Positions 18,087-26,578 of a stretch of DNA of 64,000 nucleotides are shown here, one piece after another. Where the stretch lies: positions 100,280-164,279 of the forward strand of contig NZ_JANQJQ010000025.1 of NCBI RefSeq assembly GCF_028281565.1, read 5' to 3'. This stretch comes from Seonamhaeicola sp. GTDB taxonomy: Bacteria; Bacteroidota; Bacteroidia; Flavobacteriales; Flavobacteriaceae. The position numbers and the translations under genes were made by a program. Below the pieces are notes generated by a model. The model saw nothing but the letters and a program-made list of their open reading frames with translations, did no database searches and was not told the origin of the DNA. The number at the start of each line of letters is the position of its first letter. Within the stretch, counting starts at the first letter, position 1.

Positions 18087-19514
18087 ATGGATTTTAGTAG
18101 TTTTTTATTAATGAGGCACGAAATAATACTATTGGCAGTCATCTTATTGTTGGTGGTGGCCGAAGTGTCCATATCCAGTAATAAAAAGAGTAGTGTGGTT
18201 CATTTAGCGATCTTTTTGTTTGGGATACATACCATTGCAGGGTTCTTTAAACCGGATTACGGAAGTCTTTTCGGGGGCATGTTCCATACAAATGCACTGA
18301 TACATTTTTTTAAGAATGTGTTGAATATCGGTGTATTGATTTTGCTTTTACAATCGGCCGATTGGATAGAGGAAAAGATCATCCAGCAACAAAGAGGGAC
18401 GGAATTTTTCATGCTTCTTTTTTCATCCTTGCTTGGGATGTATTTTATGATCTCTGCGGGCGATTTTCTTATGTTCTATTTAGGATTGGAATTGTCTATG
18501 CTTCCGGTAGCGGCCCTGGCAGCTTATGAAACTACAAAACGTATATCCAGCGAATCCGGTATTAAGCTCATTCTTTCTGCTGCACTGGCATCTGGTGTAA
18601 CCCTGTTTGGAGTGTCTATGCTTTATGCTACATCCGGCTCTATTTATTTTGCCGATATTGTCGAAGCCATTTCTTCAGATAATTTGACCATTTTAGGCTT
18701 CGTGTTGTTTTTTGCCGGTTTAGGATTTAAAATTTCATTAGTACCGTTTCATTTGTGGACGGCTGACGTGTATGAAGGCGCTCCAATAAGTATTGCTTCA
18801 TATTTATCGGTAATATCTAAAGGGGCTGCGGTTTTTATTTTAATGATCTTACTCTTTACCGTCTTAAAACCATTAATGTTTATATGGGAAAACATGGTTT
18901 ATATACTGGCTGTTATAACCATGTTTATTGGAAATCTGTTTGCCCTTAGGCAGCAGAACATGAAACGCTTTTTGGCTTTTTCGTCCATTGCCCAGGCAGG
19001 ATTTATTTTGCTGGGACTTATACCGGGGAATGCCTTGGGAACAGCAACGGTCGTTTACTTTGTATTGATCTATGTGTTTTCAAACCTGGCAGCTTTTGGT
19101 GTGGTGCAGGCCATTTCATTACACACCGGAAAAGAGCAGATGAAGGACTATGAAGGGCTGTACAGGACCAACCCTAATTTAAGCTTGGTTATGATGTTGG
19201 CATTATTTTCGCTTGCCGGAATACCTCCTGTAGCCGGTTTTTTTGGGAAGTTCTTTTTATTTACGGCAGCCGCCAGTAAAGGGTATTATTTGCTGGTATT
19301 TTTAGCAGTTGTTAATGTGACTATCTCCCTGTATTATTATTTGTTGGTGGTCAGAGCTATGTTTTTAAGACAAAGTGAGACGGCTATTCCGTATTTTAAA
19401 AGTAAAATATATATGAAATTAGGTTTGCTGATTACCGCTTTGGGGATCTTAGTGCTTGGGTTGTATAGTCCGCTATACGATTTTATTCATGAGTTAAGTA
19501 ACAGTATTTTTTAG
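18087..19514 (+). CDS. nuoN: Complex I subunit N (ND2), proton-pumping antiporter-like
   Basis: A 475-residue membrane subunit. Visible signatures are YLGLELSMLPVAALAAYE near residue 131, FKISLVPFHLWTADVYEGAP near 216 and a C-terminal LAGIPPVAGFFGKFFLF segment near 375. It is the last recognisable subunit of the complex. orf114 begins 6 bp later. Confidence 0.96.
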   Translation: MDFSSFLLMRHEIILLAVILLLVVAEVSISSNKKSSVVHLAIFLFGIHTIAGFFKPDYGSLFGGMFHTNALIHFFKNVLNIGVLILLLQSADWIEEKIIQQQRGTEFFMLLFSSLLGMYFMISAGDFLMFYLGLELSMLPVAALAAYETTKRISSESGIKLILSAALASGVTLFGVSMLYATSGSIYFADIVEAISSDNLTILGFVLFFAGLGFKISLVPFHLWTADVYEGAPISIASYLSVISKGAAVFILMILLFTVLKPLMFIWENMVYILAVITMFIGNLFALRQQNMKRFLAFSSIAQAGFILLGLIPGNALGTATVVYFVLIYVFSNLAAFGVVQAISLHTGKEQMKDYEGLYRTNPNLSLVMMLALFSLAGIPPVAGFFGKFFLFTAAASKGYYLLVFLAVVNVTISLYYYLLVVRAMFLRQSETAIPYFKSKIYMKLGLLITALGILVLGLYSPLYDFIHELSNSIF

Positions 19515-19520
19515 AAGATT

Positions 19521-19865
19521 ATGGCGTTAACAGGAAAACATATGTTTGGAAGTATTGAGGAAACAAGGGTGACCTTTGTTGAAAAAGGGATCAGTGCAGA
19601 TAGAAAAGACTTTTTAAAGCAACTTTTAGAATATAATGGCTTTGAAGTCCTTGTTCAGGAAGATAAAAAGAAAACTGAAGAGGATCCGCAACTATACACC
19701 ATTGGGGTCACCGATATGGTATTTAATCCAACCATCTGGATTTTTCAACGCAAATTAGAAACCTTTGATGGTCAAAAGGTTACCCAGGGGTATTGGAATC
19801 AGGAAACGGAAGATACCAAACCGCAATACTGGAATAACGGCAGCAATTTTGATAATCAAGATTAA
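19521..19865 (+). CDS. Small soluble protein at the end of the nuo operon, unknown function
   Basis: I do not recognise this 114-residue protein. It has no signal peptide, membrane helix or cysteine motif. It begins MALTGKHMFGSIEETRVTFV, has a mixed alpha/beta look in residues 10 to 85, and ends in a polar tail rich in Asn, Gln, Trp and Asp. It starts 6 bp after the nuoN stop and is followed by 200 bp without a gene, so it is very probably the last cistron of the korAB-nuo operon. By position it could be an accessory subunit or assembly factor of the 11-subunit complex; that is inference only. Confidence 0.8.
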   Translation: MALTGKHMFGSIEETRVTFVEKGISADRKDFLKQLLEYNGFEVLVQEDKKKTEEDPQLYTIGVTDMVFNPTIWIFQRKLETFDGQKVTQGYWNQETEDTKPQYWNNGSNFDNQD

Positions 19866-20019
19866 ATAGGTGCTGTAGGCCTTATTCCATATTTTTTTCA
19901 CTCATTTTTTTAGTTGTAAATAACAGAATTATAATGGCTTATGATGTGTCATAAATTAATCCTATTAAATCGATAGAGATAATCGATTTAAAAAACTTAG
20001 GTTTTGGTAAAATTAAATT

Positions 20020-20027
20020 TATTTTTG
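20020..20027 (+). promoter_or_regulatory. Putative -7 element of the [2Fe-2S] ferredoxin gene
   Basis: TATTTTTG matches TAnnTTTG and lies about 43 bp before the ATG at 20070. The nearest upstream TTG is only 13 bp away, shorter than usual, so the assignment rests on the -7 match alone. Confidence 0.35.
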
Positions 20028-20069
20028 ACTGCTAAATTTAATAAAACACTAAAAAACATTAGCATTGTC

Positions 20070-20399
20070 ATGGTTGACGTAACGATAAAAATAACGGATA
20101 GAGAAGGTATAAAACACGAAATTCTGGCCCCTACGGATATGGCCATGAATTTAATGGAAGTAGTGCGTTCGTATGAACTGGCTCCCGAGGGGACTATTGG
20201 TGTTTGTGGTGGTATGGCCATGTGTGCATCCTGCCAGTGCTACGTGAATAGCAATGTTGAGTTACCTCCTATGACCGATGATGAAGAAGCTATGTTATCG
20301 GAAGCCTTTGATGTTAAGGAAAACTCACGTTTAGGATGTCAAATCCAGGTGACTCCTGAAATGGAAGGTCTTGAGGTTGAGTTGGCTCCTGAAAGCTAA
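20070..20399 (+). CDS. [2Fe-2S] ferredoxin, adrenodoxin type
   Basis: A 109-residue ferredoxin. The cluster ligands are in the segment CGGMAMCASC (spacing C-x5-C-x2-C, near residue 50) and in RLGCQIQ near residue 88, which is the pattern of adrenodoxin-type ferredoxins. Such proteins donate electrons in Fe-S assembly or to oxygenases. The ATG at 20070 gives the normal N-terminus (MVDVTIKITDREG). A separate promoter-like element lies upstream, so it may not belong to the nuo transcript, although its position just after the operon suggests an electron-transfer link. Confidence 0.92.
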   Translation: MVDVTIKITDREGIKHEILAPTDMAMNLMEVVRSYELAPEGTIGVCGGMAMCASCQCYVNSNVELPPMTDDEEAMLSEAFDVKENSRLGCQIQVTPEMEGLEVELAPES

Positions 20400-20423
20400 A
20401 AATAAAATTTAACAAATTAAATG

Positions 20424-20444
20424 CTCCTCCTTTTTAAGGAGGAG
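20424..20444 (+). repeat. Inverted repeat after the [2Fe-2S] ferredoxin gene
   Basis: Arms CTCCTCCTT (20424-20432) and AAGGAGGAG (20436-20444) pair perfectly around a 3-nt loop. No T-run follows. It forms the leading part of the flavobacterial spacer repeat described at 20464-20524 and may double as a weak terminator for the ferredoxin gene. Confidence 0.5.
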
Positions 20445-20463
20445 TGAATTCTGGTTCCAGTCA

Positions 20464-20524
20464 GAATTCGAGGTGGTTTCAACCCTTCCGTCGCTATGCG
20501 ACACCTTCCCTTGAAAAGAGAAGG
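20464..20524. repeat. REP-like dispersed repeat, copy 1
   Basis: A 60-bp element whose second copy is at 21592-21652. It holds two stems: GTCGC-TAT-GCGAC, then CCTTCCCTT and AAGAGAAGG around a GAA loop. In copy 2 the first stem is GTCAC-TTC-GTGAC, so one base pair has changed on both sides, which argues that the structure is maintained. Confidence 0.65.
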
Positions 20525-20599
20525 TACTTGTTCCATTTTTTATTAGTCCAAGGTTTAGCTTTATTTTTATTTATTCTAAATAAAAGTTATATTTGCTCC

Positions 20600-20902
20600 G
20601 TGAATTTCGAAAGCGACATAGAAAATAGCTACCGGATCAAACAATCTACGTTTTGTAAATATGTTTTGATAACGCCTAATAAAGAGGTGGAATTGAATTT
20701 TCCTCAAATGTTGGAGCTAAGACGTAAGATCAACGGATTAACCACTTTCCAAGCCCTCAACGACATTATAAATAATGAAAATTTTGTTTTGCTCTTTGTA
20801 GCTGACAGACAACATTTAATTTATTTGGACATTCCTCAATTATTGAAGCTGAAAAAAGAAATTGAATTGTTCTTTCTTGACTTTAACCCGGTTTTGGTCT
20901 AA
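20600..20902 (+). CDS. Conserved-looking small protein upstream of ferritin, unknown function
   Basis: A 100-residue protein that I do not recognise. A GTG start at 20600 is chosen because the frame upstream of it runs through a dispersed non-coding repeat. The sequence from residue 12 onward looks like a real folded domain: STFCKYVLITPNKEVELNF, then a helix, then a second similar half ending YLDIPQLLKLKKEIELFF. The two halves (FPQMLELRRKI and IPQLLKLKKEI) resemble each other, suggesting an internal duplication. It is followed by a strong terminator and then ferritin. Confidence 0.65.
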   Translation: MNFESDIENSYRIKQSTFCKYVLITPNKEVELNFPQMLELRRKINGLTTFQALNDIINNENFVLLFVADRQHLIYLDIPQLLKLKKEIELFFLDFNPVLV

Positions 20903-20928
20903 ACGTTATATTTATTTAGACTTTTTTT
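20897..20928 (+). terminator. Rho-independent terminator after the small protein gene
   Basis: GTCTAAA (20897-20903) pairs with TTTAGAC (20915-20921) and is followed directly by seven T residues. The stem includes the stop codon of the gene at 20600-20902. Confidence 0.7.
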
Positions 20929-20967
20929 AAATTTTCTTTGGGTTCGATTACCCTTTTCTTTTTATCG

Positions 20968-20975
20968 TAACTTTG
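20968..20975 (+). promoter_or_regulatory. Putative -7 element of the ferritin gene
   Basis: TAACTTTG is an exact match to TAnnTTTG, 17 bp before the ferritin ATG. A TTCG at 20943-20946 sits 21 bp upstream where TTTG would be expected at -33. The predicted leader is only about 12 nt. Confidence 0.5.
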
Positions 20976-20992
20976 GTAAAAACAAGAAAGTT

Positions 20993-21502
20993 ATGAATAC
21001 TACCGCAATAAGAAAACAAATGTCTATTCATCCGGAAGTGATGGATTTACTGAATAATCAAATTGCCATGGAAATGAAAGCGTCTGCTTCTTATTTGGCC
21101 ATGGCATCCTGGTGCGACCAACGTGAATTACTGAATAGTAAAGCTTTTTTCTATAAACAGGCTGAAGAAGAAAGGGAGCATGCCATGAAAATATTTACAT
21201 TTATTAACGATAACGGCGGGGGAGCTGTATCGCCTGATGTTATTGACGTTAATAATGATTTTGAAAGCTTAAGATCAGTTTATGAAACCGGACTTGAGCA
21301 GGAGATTGCGGTTACCGAATCCATCTTTAAGATATTTAAAGCTTCAAGAAAGGAAAGTGATTATATCACAGAAGTTTTTTTGCAGTGGTTCATCACTGAG
21401 CAATCTGAGGAAGAAGATACTTTTAGAAGTATACTTGATCTCTTTGATTTAATGGAGGGAATGCCGCTTAAGATGATTGACGAAAGACTTCCGAAGGAAT
21501 AA
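20993..21502 (+). CDS. ftnA: Non-heme ferritin
   Basis: A 169-residue iron-storage ferritin. The ferroxidase residues lie in NQIAMEMKASASYLAM (near residue 23), AEEEREHAMKIF (near 58), the Glu-rich helix near 100 and QWFITEQSEEEDTF near 125. It oxidises Fe(II) and stores iron in a 24-mer cage. Its place beside the Fe-S-rich operon is compatible with iron supply for cluster assembly. It has its own promoter-like element and a very strong terminator. Confidence 0.96.
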   Translation: MNTTAIRKQMSIHPEVMDLLNNQIAMEMKASASYLAMASWCDQRELLNSKAFFYKQAEEEREHAMKIFTFINDNGGGAVSPDVIDVNNDFESLRSVYETGLEQEIAVTESIFKIFKASRKESDYITEVFLQWFITEQSEEEDTFRSILDLFDLMEGMPLKMIDERLPKE

Positions 21503-21533
21503 CTTCTGATTCCGTAAGGGCATAAAATTTTAT

Positions 21534-21580
21534 AAATCCACCTATTGAGATTAGACCATCTCAATAGGTGGATTTTTGTT
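21534..21580 (+). terminator. Rho-independent terminator after ferritin
   Basis: Perfect 18-bp arms (21534-21551 and 21558-21575) surround a 6-nt loop, and the right arm runs into a T-rich stretch. It lies about 30 bp past the ferritin stop and could also act on the convergent ABC transporter operon. Confidence 0.85.
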
Positions 21581-21591
21581 TTGAAAATCAA

Positions 21592-21652
21592 AATTCGAAG
21601 AGATTACAACCCTTCCGTCACTTCGTGACACCTTCCCTTGAAAAGGGAAGGA
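21592..21652. repeat. REP-like dispersed repeat, copy 2
   Basis: Second copy of the element at 20464-20524. Both stems are perfect here: GTCAC-TTC-GTGAC and CCTTCCCTT-GAA-AAGGGAAGG. It lies in the short convergent gap between ferritin and the ABC permease gene. Confidence 0.65.
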
Positions 21653-21679
21653 ATTTTAACAATCAATTTATTTTATAAA

Positions 21680-23110
21680 CTAATTATTTAAAATAGCATG
21701 TCCTTTTTTTAATCGCTTTTTAAACATGTAAATACCTAGCAATCCAATCAGTATACAAAGTATAAACTGTATTGCAATCCGCATACCAATGCCTTTTAAT
21801 TCTAATGGTTTATAAGTAAATTTAGGCAAAGTATCATAATCCTTAGTAGTAAAAGGGAGTTGGCTGTATAGCATAAAGATTAAATGATTTCTCCAATGTC
21901 TGGAAAACGATAATGCCTGATTTTTGAAATTCTGATAGTCGGCCGTAGAGTTTCCGGAAATACGATTCATTTCTTTATTGATAACTAAAGACGGCGATAA
22001 CCATATCCATTTATTAACATAATCTTGTTGCCCTTTAAGTTGTTCATCATATAAAGAAAACAAAGAGTCTATCTCTACGGCAACCATATCCATACTGGCC
22101 ATATATTTATGCCAAAAACCATAGTCTTCACTACCTCTTTTGGCGACTAATTCAGGATGATGCCTTAAAAAGTGGTCAAGTACTGTATCTTGTTTTTTAG
22201 AAACAGCTACTTTTAAAGTTCTCATAGTATTCACCAGATTGTTCCTTGAGGGTGTTGGGTAAGTGCTATTGGCAATTTGATTTATGGAAGAAGGCACCAG
22301 TAACACAAAAAATACCCATAACCCAATTAAATAAGCTGCATTTTTAGCAGAAGAACCGCCTACAAGATTGATAAAAAAGGACAATGAAAACCAAAATAAC
22401 ATATACACTAATATGAGTCCGGTTAACGAAATGAATTGAATTTGAAATAAATTAATACCGCTTATTAAAAAAGAGATGACTAAGGCAATGATCATGATAA
22501 TGCCTAACCAAAAGAAACGAAGTATCATTTTTTGAAATATCCATTTATAAATGGAAATGGGTTGTGATGCCAATAAACGAAGGGCGCCTCGTTCTTTTTC
22601 GGCAGAAAGGATATTATAAGAAAAAGCAATAATTAATAACGGTAACAAATAGATGATGACGAATGTTAAATCAAAACTTCCAAATAATAATTGTACCGAA
22701 CTTGTCATTTCCGTAAAATCAATGCTAAAATCATCATCAACTGTTATAGGCATAATAGCATCACTAAAAATATCACTTTGACCAATAGCTATGGCGCTCA
22801 TACTATTTGGAGACATGGTTACAGCTCTGGGATGTTGATACCCAATAGCCATTGGTGTATTTGGAATCCTTCTAAAGCTGGTTTTAACTTCCATACCCTT
22901 TTCCACAGAGTCCAGAAGTTTAAGCATATTGGCATCCTTTTCTAATACTTTAGATTCAATCGATGCAATTTGTTCAACACGTTTTTGTGTTCTGTAATTA
23001 CCGTTATATGTTGCAAAGGTAAATGATATAAGTAGCAGCAAAGAGAGCATTGGTAACCACTTATTTCTAACAAGTAATTTTAGTTCGTAAGTGAAATTAT
23101 ATGAAAACAT
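21680..23110 (-). CDS. ABC-2 type membrane permease (DUF3526-like), second of pair
   Basis: A 476-residue membrane protein. One helix near residue 25 is followed by a long extracytoplasmic region to about residue 150, four helices around 150-275, a second soluble region (about 285-430) and a last helix near the C-terminus. AEKERGALRLLASQPIS near residue 175 is the cytoplasmic coupling motif typical of ABC-2 permeases. With its paralogue next door it would form the membrane part of an ABC transporter driven by the ATPase at 24529. The substrate is unknown. It starts 1 bp after the upstream permease. Confidence 0.85.
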   Translation of the reverse strand: MFSYNFTYELKLLVRNKWLPMLSLLLLISFTFATYNGNYRTQKRVEQIASIESKVLEKDANMLKLLDSVEKGMEVKTSFRRIPNTPMAIGYQHPRAVTMSPNSMSAIAIGQSDIFSDAIMPITVDDDFSIDFTEMTSSVQLLFGSFDLTFVIIYLLPLLIIAFSYNILSAEKERGALRLLASQPISIYKWIFQKMILRFFWLGIIMIIALVISFLISGINLFQIQFISLTGLILVYMLFWFSLSFFINLVGGSSAKNAAYLIGLWVFFVLLVPSSINQIANSTYPTPSRNNLVNTMRTLKVAVSKKQDTVLDHFLRHHPELVAKRGSEDYGFWHKYMASMDMVAVEIDSLFSLYDEQLKGQQDYVNKWIWLSPSLVINKEMNRISGNSTADYQNFKNQALSFSRHWRNHLIFMLYSQLPFTTKDYDTLPKFTYKPLELKGIGMRIAIQFILCILIGLLGIYMFKKRLKKGHAILNN

Positions 23111-23111
23111 G

Positions 23112-24518
23112 TTATATTTTTTTAGTTGAAATAAATAGAAGTAAACCTGATATGAAGACCCACAAAACTAATACAGCCATGTTTGTATTTTGTTGTTTTA
23201 AAATAACATCCAACGTGGGGGCTGTATAATTAAATTTGGGAAGGGTCTTCCAGAAACTGGCATCAGCTTTATACCCTCTTTCACCATATTTAGAATTGTT
23301 CATATTGTTGTCATTCAAAAACTTCTGGGTTTGAATTCTATAATCTTCGGCAGCTTCTGCAAAACTCATATGGCTTTCATAATCTGTACCTGCAATTCCC
23401 ATAGATAAAAACCTGGTGGGAAGAAAAGGGGAAATAAACGCTATGGACTTATAGGTATTTGCCTGATTTGAAAATTGTTCTTTTAACTTTCCATAGGCTT
23501 TAAAATATACTTCGGCTTCATGCTCTTCTCCTTTTTGCATGATGTATCCGCTAAAATTAAAAGGCAGTTCAGAAACATGCCTTACGTTATATTCCTTTAA
23601 TAGTTTAGCCTCTAATTTTTTAGCTTCTTTACTCCACGGATTGTGTCCGCTGAGTCCGCCTTTTTTAGCTTCCTCTAAACTGGTTATAAATTCTTGTTTT
23701 GTCGGGTATGGATATTTTATTTCAGCCATATTTGCAGCAATTTTAGGTGCTATAAAACAGCTTAGGATCCAAAATGACAACGCACTAACAAGCGATATAC
23801 CGGAACGTTTCGTTGAGGTGGAAATTAATAGAACTATTTGAGCAAAAACTAAATAGTATAGTAAATAAGTTAGGTAAAGTGATAGCAGTTTATCCCAACT
23901 AAAAGCACTGTAATTTGACAACGACGATAAAACAATACCTGCCGTTAAAAACAGAACACTACAAATTATAAATACAGGAATATAAACAGCAATTAATTTG
24001 GCAATGGCAAGTTTTAAGTTAGAAATACCCTGACTTTTTAGTAATACATATGTGCCTCCTTCTTTTTCTTTAGTAAAGCTATTGTAGCCAATAATTATAA
24101 TTAGTAAGGGAATGACATAAAGTAAAATAAAGTCAGAGGTTAATTCTCCAAATCTGGATAGTTCCGTTTGGTCTCCTGCTGCAGAGTATTGTGCTTCATT
24201 TCTGGAGTGTGCTTCCAGAAAAATAGAAATACCTTCATATTTGTCAACACCCTGGTCTAATAAGGCCAGTGCATTTTTAGGTTTAAAAACATAAGTGCCA
24301 AAATGGGCAGCAGAATGCGGGTTTTTTGCTCCCTGATTTTCCCAAACATTGCGTTCTGAGTTTTGAGATATCTCGTATTGCTTATTAGTATTTTTATATT
24401 GATTACTTCCAATTACAATAGCTACAGCAATAAGAATAATAACCAAAAGAGCAGAAAACTTAAACCTGCCATCCCTAAAGATTTCTTTTAGTTCTTTTAT
24501 AATCGTTTTTCGTATCAT
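23112..24518 (-). CDS. ABC-2 type membrane permease (DUF3526-like), first of pair
   Basis: A 468-residue paralogue of the neighbouring permease with the same layout: an N-terminal helix near residue 22, a soluble region, helices around 130-260 with the coupling motif TKEKEGGTYVLLKSQGIS, a second soluble region and a C-terminal helix. It lies 10 bp after the ATPase gene. Such pairs with one ATPase are common in Flavobacteriaceae, often near TonB receptor genes; no receptor is present here. Confidence 0.85.
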   Translation of the reverse strand: MIRKTIIKELKEIFRDGRFKFSALLVIILIAVAIVIGSNQYKNTNKQYEISQNSERNVWENQGAKNPHSAAHFGTYVFKPKNALALLDQGVDKYEGISIFLEAHSRNEAQYSAAGDQTELSRFGELTSDFILLYVIPLLIIIIGYNSFTKEKEGGTYVLLKSQGISNLKLAIAKLIAVYIPVFIICSVLFLTAGIVLSSLSNYSAFSWDKLLSLYLTYLLYYLVFAQIVLLISTSTKRSGISLVSALSFWILSCFIAPKIAANMAEIKYPYPTKQEFITSLEEAKKGGLSGHNPWSKEAKKLEAKLLKEYNVRHVSELPFNFSGYIMQKGEEHEAEVYFKAYGKLKEQFSNQANTYKSIAFISPFLPTRFLSMGIAGTDYESHMSFAEAAEDYRIQTQKFLNDNNMNNSKYGERGYKADASFWKTLPKFNYTAPTLDVILKQQNTNMAVLVLWVFISGLLLFISTKKI

Positions 24519-24528
24519 AAAAACAGGT

Positions 24529-25230
24529 TTAGTAGTTCATAGTTTCCAGATAGTGTTTTTCTAATTCAGCAAGTGATAGATCATTTGCTTTAAACTGATG
24601 CTTTAAAACACCATGTTTCATAATGCCTATATGTGTAGCAATTTCTTTGGCTCTAAAAATATCGTGGGTAGCCATTAATATAGCCACACCTTTTAGCTTT
24701 AAATTTTTTAAGAGCATTCCAAATTCATTACCGGCTTTAGGGTCCAGGCCAGAAGTGGGTTCGTCCAGCAATAACAGCTTCGCATCTTTGGCCAGTGCAA
24801 TGGCAATACCCACTTTTTGACGCATGCCTTTAGAGAAAGCCTTAATTTTTTTATTAAAAGCTTCTTTTTGTAGCCCGGCTTCTTCCAAAAAGCTTTCCAT
24901 AGTATTTTTATTCAGGCTTTTACCGGCAATTCCTGAAAAATAATCAAGGTTTTCCAGCGCAGTTAATGAAGGGTATAACATAAGGTTCTCCGGTATGTAA
25001 GCTAAGTACTTTTTAGTTTCTAATGGTTGCCTGGTAACATCTATATTATTTATTAAAGCGGTTCCGGAAGTGGGCTGTATAAAATTGAGCAACAAATTAA
25101 TGGTGGTACTTTTTCCTGCGCCATTAGCACCTAATAAGCAATATATTTCTCCAGGTTTTATATCAAGGTTCAAGTTGTTTAAAGCGGTAAAATCACCATA
25201 TTTTTTTGTAAGATTAGTTGTTGTAATCAT
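24529..25230 (-). CDS. ABC transporter ATP-binding protein
   Basis: A 233-residue cytoplasmic ATPase. Walker A is GANGAGKST near residue 34, the signature is FSKGMRQKVGIA near 130, Walker B is LLLLDEPTSGLDP near 152 and the switch histidine is in MATHD near 190. It powers the two downstream permeases. The degenerate signature (SKGM in place of SGGQ) is usual in ABC-2 exporter families such as NosF and CcmA-like proteins. Confidence 0.95.
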   Translation of the reverse strand: MITTTNLTKKYGDFTALNNLNLDIKPGEIYCLLGANGAGKSTTINLLLNFIQPTSGTALINNIDVTRQPLETKKYLAYIPENLMLYPSLTALENLDYFSGIAGKSLNKNTMESFLEEAGLQKEAFNKKIKAFSKGMRQKVGIAIALAKDAKLLLLDEPTSGLDPKAGNEFGMLLKNLKLKGVAILMATHDIFRAKEIATHIGIMKHGVLKHQFKANDLSLAELEKHYLETMNY

Positions 25231-25330
25231 AGCTAATAAATTATGAATATTGATAAAAGTTTATAAATAAGTCTATACCTCCATTAAACAAGTAATGAGG
25301 CATTATTTATAAAGTGTTTTTTGAAAATTT

Positions 25331-25648
25331 CTAGATGCTCAACGGAGCAGGAGGCGGTTTGTTAAAAAAATAATCGGTTATGATTGTTTTTTTAACTCTT
25401 TCAAGTATAGGGTTATACCGTCTGTCTGTAGTATGTTCTATGATATTTTTTAGTTCAGCGTAAAAAGGTGGTAACGTAAAATTAAGCTGGTCTTTTTGCT
25501 GAACAATATGCGCACAGTAATCACATTCTACAAAAGCATGCTCATCTCCTTCAAAAAGATGTATAAAGAAGTGAAAATTTACAACATTGGCTAGGAATGT
25601 AATACCCAACACAGATGCATAAAAGCTATTTTTAAGTTTGTGATTCAC
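25331..25648 (-). CDS. Small membrane-anchored protein with a CxxC-H motif
   Basis: A 105-residue protein. Residues 8 to 30 are a hydrophobic N-terminal segment. The pair in VECDYCAHIV near residue 40 could bind a metal ion or form a disulfide. The C-terminus is proline-rich (NKPPPAPLSI). I do not recognise a named family. It lies 100 bp upstream of the ABC genes in the same direction and probably belongs to the same operon, which would suggest a link to metal or haem handling. Confidence 0.7.
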   Translation of the reverse strand: MNHKLKNSFYASVLGITFLANVVNFHFFIHLFEGDEHAFVECDYCAHIVQQKDQLNFTLPPFYAELKNIIEHTTDRRYNPILERVKKTIITDYFFNKPPPAPLSI

Positions 25649-25754
25649 AGTACAAAAGTATTGTTTTTTTAGGTGTTTTGATTTGATTGATGGTCTCTAT
25701 TAGTATAGACGTAAATAAAACACTTTACCCTTATTAAAAACTCAATAAAGGTTA

Positions 25755-26549
25755 CTACCACCAAACCAGGAACATTTTTTTTATGTCGCCGTTTTTAAAT
25801 TTTACCCAACATAAGGGCGAAAATTTTTGACCCAGGAAGTTTTTAGCTATGACCCTAAAATCATTAAAGTTTAGCCAATTCACATTAGCATGCGGAACTA
25901 CTAACCAGTCTTTTTTAACAGGTATATGGAATTTACAATCCGCGAATGCTTTTAGTTCATTTTTGGGAATATAAAAACCAACAATACAATCGCTATTCAA
26001 TGTTTTAAGTTGAATATTTTGGTTACCGTATGGCAGAAATAATTGGGCTTTAAAATAAACTTGCTGGGAAATGTTTTCGGCTTTTAGATCAAACTTTTCC
26101 AAGTAAGGCTCGCAGGCATTAGAATAAAGCAGCGGCAACTGTTTTTCTTTAAGTTTTACTAATTTTTCGATTAAAGAATCTTTTCTGTTGGGGCCAATGA
26201 AATGGCCTATTTCAGAAGTGCCAACGGTGGCATCGTATACATAAAATTTATAGACGATTTCTAAATGAACTGGCTTGTTATCTTTTAATAACAAGCAATC
26301 CAGTTCGCCTAAAGTAATTTGTTTCTCCTGAATTTGAATGTTCTCAGCTATAACAGAAACAGTATCATTTTTACTAAGTTCAAAAGAGACAAACCGTTCT
26401 ATGTATTTTCCCAATCGCAGGTTATCATCAGTATGCATATCAATTTTAGAAGCATACGATTCAATTTCAAATGGCTTCAAGTTATAAACTACATCATTTT
26501 GCCATAAACAGGGTGTTTTTAAAAAGCCTTCGTATCTTTTTTGGAGCAT
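25755..26549 (-). CDS. DUF1853 family protein
   Basis: A 264-residue cytosolic protein matching the DUF1853 pattern: GELDCLLLKDNKPVHLEIVY near residue 85, then KFYVYD, then a HFIGPNRKDSLIEKLVKL block with KQLPLL. The acidic-hydrophobic-Glu-Lys arrangement of the central block recalls PD-(D/E)XK nuclease-like folds, but catalytic function is unproven. It lies 29 bp downstream of the metallophosphoesterase gene. Confidence 0.8.
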   Translation of the reverse strand: MLQKRYEGFLKTPCLWQNDVVYNLKPFEIESYASKIDMHTDDNLRLGKYIERFVSFELSKNDTVSVIAENIQIQEKQITLGELDCLLLKDNKPVHLEIVYKFYVYDATVGTSEIGHFIGPNRKDSLIEKLVKLKEKQLPLLYSNACEPYLEKFDLKAENISQQVYFKAQLFLPYGNQNIQLKTLNSDCIVGFYIPKNELKAFADCKFHIPVKKDWLVVPHANVNWLNFNDFRVIAKNFLGQKFSPLCWVKFKNGDIKKMFLVWW

Positions 26550-26578
26550 GTTTTTGCTTTGTAAACGTGAAGTTTTAG

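Noticed and set aside
20444..20599. N-terminal extension of the small gene before ferritin
   Set aside because: The frame passes through the REP-like repeat and reads as low-complexity peptide; the GTG at 20600 marks where conserved-looking sequence begins.
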